A stretch of DNA of 64,000 nucleotides from Bacillota bacterium. GTDB taxonomy: Bacteria; Bacillota; Clostridia; Peptostreptococcales; Anaerovoracaceae. The notes below the pieces were generated by a model that was given only the letters and a program-made list of their open reading frames with translations, made no database searches and was not told the origin of the DNA. Each line of letters starts with the position of its first letter. Within the stretch, counting starts at the first letter, position 1. A program made the translations under genes and the position numbers. Shown here in pieces: positions 17,322 to 25,452 of this stretch. Location: positions 62,001 through 126,000 of the forward strand of contig JAUNDC010000003.1 of assembly GCA_030526355.1 (NCBI GenBank), written 5' to 3'.

Positions 17322-17930
17322 ATGAAAAGTTCAATCAAAAAAACCACATTTCAAGCCATTTACCGATTATTGGATAAAGTTTCTCCAATTAACGATGACT
17401 GCGGACTGCTCTGCGGAGCTGCATGCTGTACCTGCGAAAGTGAGAGAGGTGTAACGGACAAAGCAGGTGCCAATGATTGTAATGCAGATTTTTCGATGGG
17501 CTTATATCTTCTGCCTGGCGAAGAAAAACTGTTTTCCGGAGATGAGGACTGGTTGTCATGGGGATGGATAATGGCAGAAGAATATGAATTCCCCGAAAGC
17601 TGGCATGGCAAGGTTTATTTCCTGCAATGCAACACTGCACCTGTTTGTGACAGAAAAAAACGACCACTACAGTGCAGAACATTTCCTCTGGCGCCACACA
17701 TTGACGAAGATGGGAATCTGCTGCTTATTTATCACAGTGGCCGCCTGCCGTATTCATGTCCCTTGATTACCGAACGCATCAAGCTCAATGAATCATTTAT
17801 CAAAGCTACATACACAGCATGGAAGCACCTTATGAGCGATCCTCTAATTTATGATCTAATAGAAATGGACTCCGTCTTCCGCGAAGAAGATGGGGAGCCC
17901 ATCAATATCGTATATCCAACGTGGGATTAA
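17322..17930 (+). CDS. Cysteine-rich YkgJ-like protein, possible leaderless mRNA
   Basis: A 202-residue cytosolic protein with a metal-binding cysteine pattern: CGLLCGAACC near residue 23, then LQCNTAPVC and RPLQCRTFPLAP around 106-125, and SCPL near 150. The CxxCxxCC...RPxxCRxFP arrangement matches the YkgJ (UPF0153) zinc/iron-chelating domain, which is common near methyl- and dehydratase-type enzymes. The function is unknown. It is divergent from the dehydratase activator with only 86 bp between starts. ATG 17322 was chosen because the upstream TTG at 17298 lies before the TATAAT box. No Shine-Dalgarno sequence is present. Confidence 0.8.
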   Translation: MKSSIKKTTFQAIYRLLDKVSPINDDCGLLCGAACCTCESERGVTDKAGANDCNADFSMGLYLLPGEEKLFSGDEDWLSWGWIMAEEYEFPESWHGKVYFLQCNTAPVCDRKKRPLQCRTFPLAPHIDEDGNLLLIYHSGRLPYSCPLITERIKLNESFIKATYTAWKHLMSDPLIYDLIEMDSVFREEDGEPINIVYPTWD

Positions 17931-17933
17931 ATA

Positions 17934-19322
17934 CTAGAATGTATTTTCTCCCACGATATCCAGTCTTCTGATTTCCTTCTGATAAATATATTTCAATGCA
18001 ACAGCAAAATATATGGTACCTATTATTTCTGCCAGAGGGAATGAATACCATACCAGATCCAGTCCTGAAATCATGGCAAGAATCCATGCCAGAGGAAGAA
18101 TCCCCACAAGCTGTCTGAGAAGAGCTCCCCAAAGACTCAGGAAGCCATGTCCTATAGCCTGGAAAATGGACGATGACATAATTCCAAAGGATGCCGGCAG
18201 GAAACACAGACTTATGGATCTGAGTGCTGGAATACCTATATCATACATATCCTGACTTCCCTGTGAATTGAAAACACTAAGCAGTTCTTTAGGAAAGACC
18301 TGAAAAATAATCAGTCCGAATGCCATAATGCAGAAGGCTATGGCAAATCCCTTACTGAAGGTTTCCATAAGACGTTTTCTGTCACGTGCTCCATAGTTAT
18401 AACCCATGATCGGAAGCACACCCTGATTCAGTCCGAACACAGGCATGAAAATAAATGACTGAAGCCTTCCGTACACACCCAGCACGGCAACGGCAGTTTC
18501 ACTGAGCCCTCCAAGAATAATGTTCATACCGAACTGCATTATTGACGCGATGGACTGCATAAGAATTGCAGGAGCACCAACAGCATAGATATCCTTTATT
18601 ATGTTTTTCTGAACCTTCCAGCCCCTCAACCTCACTTTTACAGTATGCTTGCCTCTGAACAGTACTATCTGACCCAGAAGCATTGAAACGAACTGACCGA
18701 ATACTGTGGCAACGGCAGCTCCCGTAACTCCCATTTCAGGGAATGGTCCCACGCCAAAAATAAGAACAGGGTCAAGAACGATATTAACAGCTGCTCCCGC
18801 TATGCTGCACAGCATGGGAAGCTTCATATTTCCTGTAGCCTGAAGTATCTTCTCGGTTATTACCTGCACCATGATAAATATAGATCCTATGGTTATTATT
18901 CTCATGTAATCTATACCGCTCTCAACGATGTAAGGTGTATCAGACATAAGATTCATAAACGGAACCGTAAGGAAAATCCCAATAACCGCGAAAAACATCC
19001 AGTTAAAAAACGAAAGTCTGTAGCCATGGCTTGCTGCCATATCAGCTTCTTCGAATCTCCTGGCGCCGAGTCTTCTGGATATCAGTGAATTTATTCCCAC
19101 ACCTGTTCCTACGCCAACAGCTATAAGCAGCATCTGAACCGGGAAAATATAAGTAACTGCTGCCAGCGCCTGTTCACTTATAAGCGACACGAAGTAACTG
19201 TCAACAACGTTATAGAACGCCTGAATGAACATGGACAGAATTGCAGGCCACGACATACTGATTATCAGTTTTCCTACAGGCATCTCTCCCATTTTATTAC
19301 CTTGATGGTTATCTTGTTTCAT
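17934..19322 (-). CDS. MATE family multidrug/cation efflux protein
   Basis: A 462-residue polytopic protein of the MATE (NorM/DinF-like) exporter family, about 12 membrane segments. The N-terminal PVGKLIISMSWPAILSMFIQAFYNVVDSYFV region is the typical TM1 of the family; GxGVGINSLISRRLGA follows. MATE proteins extrude drugs or metabolites against a Na+ or H+ gradient; the substrate here is not predictable. ATG 19322 is preceded by AAGGAG. It converges with the YkgJ-like gene (3 bp between stops) and is transcribed alone, after a terminator. Confidence 0.92.
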   Translation of the reverse strand: MKQDNHQGNKMGEMPVGKLIISMSWPAILSMFIQAFYNVVDSYFVSLISEQALAAVTYIFPVQMLLIAVGVGTGVGINSLISRRLGARRFEEADMAASHGYRLSFFNWMFFAVIGIFLTVPFMNLMSDTPYIVESGIDYMRIITIGSIFIMVQVITEKILQATGNMKLPMLCSIAGAAVNIVLDPVLIFGVGPFPEMGVTGAAVATVFGQFVSMLLGQIVLFRGKHTVKVRLRGWKVQKNIIKDIYAVGAPAILMQSIASIMQFGMNIILGGLSETAVAVLGVYGRLQSFIFMPVFGLNQGVLPIMGYNYGARDRKRLMETFSKGFAIAFCIMAFGLIIFQVFPKELLSVFNSQGSQDMYDIGIPALRSISLCFLPASFGIMSSSIFQAIGHGFLSLWGALLRQLVGILPLAWILAMISGLDLVWYSFPLAEIIGTIYFAVALKYIYQKEIRRLDIVGENTF

Positions 19323-19373
19323 ATATTTCTGCTCCTTATTGTGAAGAATCTGTAATATTATTTATAGCCATAA

Positions 19374-19404
19374 AAATTTGCCTAATGAAACATCAGGCAA
19401 ATTT
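19374..19404 (-). terminator. Intrinsic terminator after the heptad-repeat gene
   Basis: AAATTTGCCT and its near-complement around 19395-19404 form a hairpin with loop AATGAAACATC. T residues follow on the minus strand. It ends the MMPL operon before the MATE gene. Confidence 0.8.
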
Positions 19405-19472
19405 CTAAAGTTCTATTTTCTTATATATAATATCATCGGATATTATAAAAATCAAGCTATTGTTTAATATGT

Positions 19473-21353
19473 TTATTCTTCAGGTGTTATTGGAGTTCTG
19501 TATATGAATTTCACACTGCTTTCGATTCCCGTTGCCTTCTCAGTAAAAATATCGTATTGTTTTCCTGCACTGACAAGAGTATCAAAATTTTGCGTTATTC
19601 CTTTGATATCACTGTTATACAGCTCAACAATTTTCGATATACCTTCGTCATAAAACTGACTCATACCTTTGTGAATCTTCATTGCGCCCAAATCCAGTGT
19701 ATTAACACCGGACACAAGCTTACCGGTGCTTGATTCCAGCTGTGCCATGCCGGCTGCAAGAGACTTGGCACCTTCATTCAGCTCTGTCTGTCCTACTGTC
19801 AGCTGCTCTGCACCTTCAGACAATGACTGAGAACCACTAGCCAGAGATTGAGTATCATCTGCCGTGCCCTTTACCTTATCAAGTAATTGCTTTGTACCTG
19901 AAGAAACTGTACCTGCACCATTGACAAGCCCCGGATTCGCAGATGTGCCGTCTCCGTTTATCCCTGCTGCCAGCTGCTGGGCTCCTGTGTAAAGAGCACT
20001 TGCTCCATCTGAAAGTTTGTTTAATGATTCATTAACAGCACTCTGGTAAACCAGTGACTGTTTCAGGATTTCTTCAGCCTCTCCGATTTTAGCCTTTTGT
20101 CCTGGAGTCAGATTCTCATCAGCTTTCAGTTCATCCAGTTTGCTTATAGTTGAATTTACAGTCGTCTGTCCGGCAGCTACAGCATTATTCAGGTCATTGC
20201 TGTTCAATCCGGCAGACAGTTGTGCCGCTCCACCAACAAGTGTTGATGAATCTGTTGAATTGACACTCCCTACCTTTGAGGAAATCTGTTGAGCTCCCTG
20301 CAGTACAGCACTGCTTCCGGCTGCCAGGCTCTCAACACCGGGGACAAGCTCTTCATTGACTGATTTCTGCAGAGCCGCTGCTCCGGCTGCCAGACTTCTG
20401 CTTCCTTTAACAGCACTGTCAGTGCCGGCCTTGAGCTTCTCCGCTCCCGAAGAAAGCTTAGATATTCCGCCTGTAAGCTTACCTGACTTACTATTTAACT
20501 GTTCAACTCCATTATACAGTTCCAAAGTTCCTTTTTTTAGCTGTTTGGCAGCTTTATCCAGCTCATTTATCTGATCATCCATATCAAGCTCAGAAAGCTC
20601 ACCCATATCTACATCCTTAAAGAAATCATTGGTAACGATTGTCATCATATCGCTTATATTAAAATCCTTTGCAACCCCAGTAATCTCAACCGTATCACCA
20701 AAGCCTACCTGTTCTTCGGATATTCCGAGACTGTCACTAAGACCGGGCACTGCCATTGCAGCGACAAACTGTTTTTCACCGTCATCTATCACCTTGCCGT
20801 TTGTAATCTCAATGTTTTTCAGACAATCATCTTCAATTATCATGCCCGATAACACAACAAACGGAACATTAATCACTTTGCCGTCCAAATTTTCATGGTG
20901 ATTGTTGGAATAATTTATTGTTATCCTGACCTTGCCTGATTTTCCCTTGAGATTCAAGGCACTTACTTCTTTGCCATCAAGATAATACCTAATTTTCATG
21001 TTTATCGGAGCCTTCTTGTCTGTACTTCCCTGATAATAAATATCATTGCCGTCTGCCTCCCATGTCAGTGAATTATCCTTCTTATGTGTAAATTTCTCAT
21101 TCCCTTTAACATTCTCAATATCCTTAAGGGAAGATACGTCATTGAGAACATCTGATTCAGTTTTATTAATAAGATGATCACTGACAATCATTTCGGTCTG
21201 ACTTCCTGAGCTGTCAGTAATCACATATACTGTCTCCTCCTTAGCATCTGATGATGCAGCATCTGCTGTCACTGCTGTTGCGGTCATAGAAAGACCAAGC
21301 ATCACAGCCACAGATATCGAAATTATTTTCATAGGTTTTCTTGTCTTAATCAT
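19473..21353 (-). CDS. Secreted heptad-repeat protein partnered with an MMPL transporter
   Basis: A 626-residue exported protein. A signal peptide covers about residues 1-32 (KKI-like positive start, hydrophobic core, cut near DAAS). Residues about 245-580 are built of repeating Leu-x-x-Gly-style heptads (LxSGAxxLxxG), the pattern also found in YhgE/Pip-type proteins. That predicts long helical coiled rods outside the membrane. There is no C-terminal sorting motif or second membrane segment. It starts 2 bp after the MMPL stop, so the two are translationally linked. It probably forms a periplasm- or wall-spanning accessory part of the exporter; this is inference. Confidence 0.85.
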   Translation of the reverse strand: MIKTRKPMKIISISVAVMLGLSMTATAVTADAASSDAKEETVYVITDSSGSQTEMIVSDHLINKTESDVLNDVSSLKDIENVKGNEKFTHKKDNSLTWEADGNDIYYQGSTDKKAPINMKIRYYLDGKEVSALNLKGKSGKVRITINYSNNHHENLDGKVINVPFVVLSGMIIEDDCLKNIEITNGKVIDDGEKQFVAAMAVPGLSDSLGISEEQVGFGDTVEITGVAKDFNISDMMTIVTNDFFKDVDMGELSELDMDDQINELDKAAKQLKKGTLELYNGVEQLNSKSGKLTGGISKLSSGAEKLKAGTDSAVKGSRSLAAGAAALQKSVNEELVPGVESLAAGSSAVLQGAQQISSKVGSVNSTDSSTLVGGAAQLSAGLNSNDLNNAVAAGQTTVNSTISKLDELKADENLTPGQKAKIGEAEEILKQSLVYQSAVNESLNKLSDGASALYTGAQQLAAGINGDGTSANPGLVNGAGTVSSGTKQLLDKVKGTADDTQSLASGSQSLSEGAEQLTVGQTELNEGAKSLAAGMAQLESSTGKLVSGVNTLDLGAMKIHKGMSQFYDEGISKIVELYNSDIKGITQNFDTLVSAGKQYDIFTEKATGIESSVKFIYRTPITPEE

Positions 21354-21355
21354 TT

Positions 21356-23449
21356 TTATTCCCCCTGTAATATATTATCGTCGATTTTAGAAAATCCTTT
21401 GCTTGTTCTGCATATTATCTTATCAAATAAGGTGAACATAGCCGGAAGTATGAACATTACTACGAGCAGGCTGATTATGGCGCCTCGTGCCATAAGACTG
21501 CAAAGTGAACTTATAATGTCGATATCAGAGTACAGCCCTACTCCGAAGGTTGCTGCGAAAAATCCAAGCGCACTTACAGTTACAGACGGCATCGAAACGC
21601 TGTATGCTGTTCTGATGGCCTCCAGCTTGTCTTTGCCGGATGAACGTTCCCGTTTATATCTTGTGGTCATTAGTATTGCATAATCTACCGTAGCTCCAAG
21701 CTGTATTGTGCTAATACAAATTGAAGCTATGAACGGAAGCACCGTTCCCGTATAATACGGTATGCCCAGATTGATAAATATCGCAAGCTCTATTACCGCT
21801 ACAAGTATTACCGGCAGAGTTATGGATTTTAGCACTAGAGCTATTATCAGGAATATGGCTGCAATTGATATTCCGCTTACAACCTTGAAATCTCTGTCAG
21901 TTATACTTATGAGATCCCGCGTACAAGGTGCTTCTCCAATAAGCAGACCTTTATCATCATACCCCTTTACAATTTTATTTATTTCATTGATCTGCCTGTT
22001 GACTTTACCTGTAGCAACACTGTACTCCGAATTGATTATCAGCAGCTGGTACCTGTCTCCCTTAACGATTTCCTGCATGCTTCCCGGTATAATTTCATCA
22101 GGAACTGCCGGACCCATTATACTCTCAAGCCCAAGTGTGAACTTAACACCGTCCACCTTGTCAATTTCCTTCATCATATTGCTCACGTCCTTCTTTTGCA
22201 TATGGGAATCTACAAGCAACATATGTGTGGAGTTCATCTGAAATTCATCGGCAAGTTTATTGTTTGCCACTCTAAATGGCAGATAGTCAGGCACGCTCCT
22301 GTCAAGATTATAATATACATCGGCTTTCTGATAACCTATAAACGAAGGTATCAGCAATATTACGAAAAATAATGCTATAATCTTCGGCTTTGATGTTACC
22401 ACCTTTGACAGTTTTGTAAATTTCGGCATCAGAGCTTTATGGGATGTTTTAGTTATCACTTTGTCAAATGTAAGTATCAGCGATGGCAGAATTGTAATGC
22501 ACCCAATAACTCCGAATACCACACCCTTCGCCATTACAATGCCAAGATCTTTGCCTAGGGTAAATGTCATGAAGCATAGTGCCAGAAATCCCGCTACAGT
22601 AGTTATCGAACTTCCTGTAACCGATGTTATGGTTCCCGCTATAGCATGCGCCATCGCATCTTCCTTGTCTCGGCCGTGTACATTTCGCTGTTCCTCATAG
22701 CTGTGCCACAGGAATATTGAGTAATCCATAGTTACCCCCAGCTGCAGCACTGCACTGAGTGCCTTGGTTATGTATGATATTTCACCCATAAAATAGTTTG
22801 AACCTAGATTGTACAATATGGCAATACCAATGCCAGCGATGAAAACGAAGGGTATCACCCATGAATCCATAAAAAATGCCAGTACGCAGCATGCCAGCAA
22901 AACTGCCAGACATACATACACGGGTTCTTCTGCTTCTGCAAGCTCCTTCAGATCTTCAACAAATGCGGTCATTCCACTGACAAAGCATTGTCTTCCGCCT
23001 ATTTTCCTGATTTCCGAAACCGCATTAAGACTTTCGTCAGAGGATGTGGATGAATCGAAGAATACGGCCATCAGAGTGGTATCTCCGTTATTGAATTTCT
23101 CATATATATCCTCCGGTATCATTTCATAAGGGATTGAAACATCCATGATACTGTCATACCATATGACACTTTCAACATGGTCTACATTTTCAAATTTACT
23201 TTTCAGCTGCGCCACGTCCTTTTTTTGCATACCGTCAACCATCACCATGGCGAATCCGCCTTTACCGAAATCCTCCATCAGTATATCCTGACCTTGCATA
23301 GTCTCGATATCATCCGGCAAATAATCCAATACATCATAATTTATTCTCGTTGCCATAATGCCGAGAACTGACGGTATCAGCAGCAGCAGTGCCACCGCCA
23401 GAATTAATCGTCTCTTCCTGGTAACTGCTTTACCGAATTTGAGCAGCAT
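21356..23449 (-). CDS. MMPL/RND family transporter
   Basis: A 697-residue inner-membrane exporter of the MMPL (RND superfamily) type with two repeated halves. Each half has one membrane segment, a large outside loop and five more segments. The halves are recognisable by FGKAVTRKRRLILAV at the start and VVTSKPKIIALFFV near 345, and by the paired TM4 motifs LGVTMDYSIFLWHSY and LGATVDYAILMTTRY, which carry the proton-relay aspartates. Relatives export lipids, siderophores or toxic compounds. ATG 23449 follows AGGGGTGAT. It is co-transcribed with the heptad-repeat gene and sits behind a TetR regulator gene. Confidence 0.93.
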   Translation of the reverse strand: MLLKFGKAVTRKRRLILAVALLLLIPSVLGIMATRINYDVLDYLPDDIETMQGQDILMEDFGKGGFAMVMVDGMQKKDVAQLKSKFENVDHVESVIWYDSIMDVSIPYEMIPEDIYEKFNNGDTTLMAVFFDSSTSSDESLNAVSEIRKIGGRQCFVSGMTAFVEDLKELAEAEEPVYVCLAVLLACCVLAFFMDSWVIPFVFIAGIGIAILYNLGSNYFMGEISYITKALSAVLQLGVTMDYSIFLWHSYEEQRNVHGRDKEDAMAHAIAGTITSVTGSSITTVAGFLALCFMTFTLGKDLGIVMAKGVVFGVIGCITILPSLILTFDKVITKTSHKALMPKFTKLSKVVTSKPKIIALFFVILLIPSFIGYQKADVYYNLDRSVPDYLPFRVANNKLADEFQMNSTHMLLVDSHMQKKDVSNMMKEIDKVDGVKFTLGLESIMGPAVPDEIIPGSMQEIVKGDRYQLLIINSEYSVATGKVNRQINEINKIVKGYDDKGLLIGEAPCTRDLISITDRDFKVVSGISIAAIFLIIALVLKSITLPVILVAVIELAIFINLGIPYYTGTVLPFIASICISTIQLGATVDYAILMTTRYKRERSSGKDKLEAIRTAYSVSMPSVTVSALGFFAATFGVGLYSDIDIISSLCSLMARGAIISLLVVMFILPAMFTLFDKIICRTSKGFSKIDDNILQGE

Positions 23450-23486
23450 ATTATCACCCCTGTCATTTGTTTTTCCTGAGATATTC

Positions 23487-23516
23487 TAGTCTTTCACGAA
23501 GGGTTTATCCATAAAC
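23487..23516 (-). promoter_or_regulatory. Putative promoter and operator of the MMPL operon
   Basis: On the minus strand TAGAAT is preceded at 17 bp by TGGATA. That -35 box lies inside a palindrome, GTTTAT-CC-ATAAAC (23503-23516). A palindrome over a promoter between a TetR gene and its likely target fits a TetR operator. No binding data exist for it. Confidence 0.45.
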
Positions 23517-23519
23517 AAA

Positions 23520-23551
23520 AAAAATTCCGTGCACAAATTTTGTGCACGGAG
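23520..23551 (-). terminator. Intrinsic terminator of the tetR gene
   Basis: A perfect 12-bp inverted repeat, TCCGTGCACAAA-T-TTTGTGCACGGA (about 23526-23550), followed on the minus strand by eight T. The same palindrome could also bind a dimeric regulator. Confidence 0.85.
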
Positions 23552-23571
23552 GGTGTTTTGTACAATTCTTT

Positions 23572-24138
23572 TCAATTATCGAGAAATTTTTCTGCACTTT
23601 CAAGTGCGGCAACAACTGTTCCCTGAAACATAGCATTACATAGTTTTGCCAAAGTTTCAGGCTTCATATCCATATCATTCGCTATCCATCTCGTTACAAT
23701 GCCCAGAAATGCATTCAGGAAAAATTCAGCTGCAATTTTCTCCGCAGCTTTGCTGATTCCGAGTCCCTCTGCCTGAACTTTTACCAGCCTCAATGCATAT
23801 ATTCCGCCGACACGATCCAGGTAGCTTTCCAGATCTTCTCTATTTATGGATTTATATATATGGTTTATCATACTGCGATTCTCATACAGGAAATTAAGAC
23901 CTTCAAGAAACCCGGCCTCCCACAATTCTTCATTATCGAATCTGTCCAGTATTTCATCGGCTTCCTTCACCAGCATCCAGCTTAACAAATCATAAATGTC
24001 CTGAAAATGGTAATAAAAAGTATTACGTGTAAGACCACATGAGTCTGTAATTTCTTTAATTGTTATTTTATCAAGAGACTTTTTCCTGAGAATCTCCGCA
24101 GCTGATGCGGCAAGTGCCTTTTTCGTCAATTCAGACAT
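23572..24138 (-). CDS. TetR family transcriptional regulator
   Basis: A 188-residue regulator. The N-terminal helix-turn-helix reads ITIKEITDSCGLTRNTFYYHF (about 24-44), a typical TetR domain of the DhaS-like type. The C-terminal part is a ligand/dimer domain of the class that controls efflux genes. ATG 24138 is preceded by AAGGAG at nine bases; the longer frame from 24237 would overlap the FTR-like gene. It is read from the same strand as, and just after, the FTR-like gene (16 bp gap), and lies directly upstream of the MMPL operon, which it probably represses. Confidence 0.9.
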   Translation of the reverse strand: MSELTKKALAASAAEILRKKSLDKITIKEITDSCGLTRNTFYYHFQDIYDLLSWMLVKEADEILDRFDNEELWEAGFLEGLNFLYENRSMINHIYKSINREDLESYLDRVGGIYALRLVKVQAEGLGISKAAEKIAAEFFLNAFLGIVTRWIANDMDMKPETLAKLCNAMFQGTVVAALESAEKFLDN

Positions 24139-24154
24139 ATACAGCAGCTCCTTC

Positions 24155-24355
24155 TCAGTCCTTAGACTTATAATAGAGCATACAGTGGCAGTAGCCTTCA
24201 AATTCGGGATCTGCCATCTGATGCCTGAATTCCTCACAGATACATTTATTCTCTTCGGTTTTCTCCAGCCTGCACGGACAGTAGCCGTCCTTCTCCTTCA
24301 GTCCCTGTTTAACAGCTGCTACAAGCTCTTTATCTTCATTTAATCTGACTGCCAT
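24155..24355 (-). CDS. Ferredoxin-thioredoxin reductase catalytic-domain miniprotein
   Basis: A 66-residue protein with the cysteine pattern of the FTR catalytic subunit: CPC at 26-28, CIC near 38-40 and CHC near 56-58. In the full enzyme these hold a [4Fe-4S] cluster and an adjacent redox-active disulfide. The chain is shorter than plant-type FTR beta (about 110 residues) and no FTR variable subunit or thioredoxin is nearby. Free-standing forms are known in anaerobes, where the electron donor is unclear. ATG 24355 is preceded by AGAGGAG. It probably shares a message with the TetR gene. Confidence 0.82.
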   Translation of the reverse strand: MAVRLNEDKELVAAVKQGLKEKDGYCPCRLEKTEENKCICEEFRHQMADPEFEGYCHCMLYYKSKD

Positions 24356-24448
24356 GTTAACGCTCCTCTTAATAAATCAATTTTTGATATTCTAACATAT
24401 GTGTAAAATGAATACTAGCTGCTTTACTATTTCATTTTCAAATCAAAA

Positions 24449-24847
24449 CTAATGGCACTTATGGCTCCCGCAGCTGCCGTGTCCGCAGTTTGTTCCTTCG
24501 CCATGGTGCTCATCATGATGATTGCACATCACATTCGGGTTGAACTGCAGTTTGCCGTCCAGATAAGCTGACACAGCCTGATCTGCACCCCCTGAAACGC
24601 CTCCCATAAGCTGAATACCTGCCTGAGCCAGAGCCATCTTTGCTCCGCCTCCTATGCCTCCGCAGATAAGTACATCCACGCCTTTCTGCAGAAGGAATCC
24701 TGCCAGTGCTCCATGACCGCTTCCTGCAGTACTAACAACCTCACTGCTGATAATATTCTTTCCATCTGTTTCATAAATCTTGAAGCTCTCTGTATGACCG
24801 AAATGCTGGAAGATTTCTCCGTTTTCATAAGTTACTGCAATTTTCAT
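24449..24847 (-). CDS. NifX/NifB-like dinitrogenase cofactor family protein
   Basis: A 132-residue protein of the dinitrogenase iron-molybdenum cofactor biosynthesis family (NifX/NifY fold). The start KIAVTYENGEIFQHFGHTESF and the core LICGGIGGGAKMALA are typical. A C-terminal tail of about 25 residues is packed with His and Cys (NHHDEHH and CGHGSCGSHKCH), suggesting metal binding. No nif genes are here, so a role in general metal or iron-sulfur handling is likelier than nitrogen fixation. ATG 24847 is chosen over 24877 because it is the family start; AAGGAG lies upstream. The promoter carries paired operators. Confidence 0.88.
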   Translation of the reverse strand: MKIAVTYENGEIFQHFGHTESFKIYETDGKNIISSEVVSTAGSGHGALAGFLLQKGVDVLICGGIGGGAKMALAQAGIQLMGGVSGGADQAVSAYLDGKLQFNPNVMCNHHDEHHGEGTNCGHGSCGSHKCH

Positions 24848-24870
24848 TTTCTTCACGCTCCTTATATTAA

Positions 24871-24926
24871 TTGACATATGCCATTTACTCTTATTATAGT
24901 ATCACCGTTGCTGACATATGTCAATT
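24871..24926 (-). promoter_or_regulatory. Promoter of the NifX-like gene with two phased operator copies
   Basis: TGACATATGTCA, a perfect 12-bp palindrome, lies at 24912-24923. TTGACATATGCCA, a near copy, lies at 24871-24883. The repeats are exactly 40 bp apart. On the minus strand the first overlaps a TTGACA -35 box whose -10 box is TACTAT (17 bp). The second falls after the start point. A dimeric repressor binding both sites is likely; its identity is unknown. Confidence 0.6.
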
Positions 24927-25243
24927 AAATGAGCGACATATTCCCAATTTCAGCACCGTATCTTCAGCGCTGTAAATAAGTGAATAATCAGGAATAGATT
25001 CAGCTGAACTTGGAATATGTGCAAAAGAAATCATATATGATAATTAATTACACAATATTATTTAAATGACTCTTTTTAAGAGGGGGGTATACAGCTAGAT
25101 AATATCCATATAATGGTATATTTGCAGAGAGAACGGTGTTATTTTACAAAAATATACAGTTGATTGACAATTCTGTGGTTTTAAATGTGCAATTATTTTC
25201 ATATTCTATTGAGTTTTGCACATTTTAGTTGTACAGCATTGCA

Positions 25244-25266
25244 AATATACCCTTAGGGGGTATATT
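25244..25266. promoter_or_regulatory. CsoR-like palindrome
   Basis: AATATACCC-N5-GGGTATATT. The TACCC-N4/5-GGGGTAT core resembles operators of CsoR-type copper regulators in Firmicutes. No copper gene or csoR gene lies within reach, so the assignment is by similarity only. Confidence 0.4.
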
Positions 25267-25402
25267 GCCCCAAGAAGACTTGACTTCACAATCACACCAA
25301 ACTAGTTCATTGCGCAAAGTCTGTGTGTTTTACAGCTGACGGAAGTATTGACTTGAAATGCTCGCTCTCGCTTTCACAAAGTAGTGTATCATATTTATCT
25401 AC

Positions 25403-25452
25403 TTAAGACATTTTCCCTTACGAAATATTAAGACATTTTCATATACGAAACA
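25403..25452. repeat. Two tandem 25-bp repeats upstream of the rib promoter
   Basis: Units begin TTAAGACATTTTC at 25403 and 25428 and both contain TACGAAA. They differ at about 4 of 25 positions. The repeat ends 18 bp before the -35 box of the riboflavin promoter. TTAAGACATT recurs at about 27522 between ribE and ribBA. Confidence 0.65.

Noticed and set aside
25403..25452. Two 25-bp repeats considered as a CRISPR remnant
   Set aside because: The units are directly adjacent with no spacers and only two copies; no cas genes are present.
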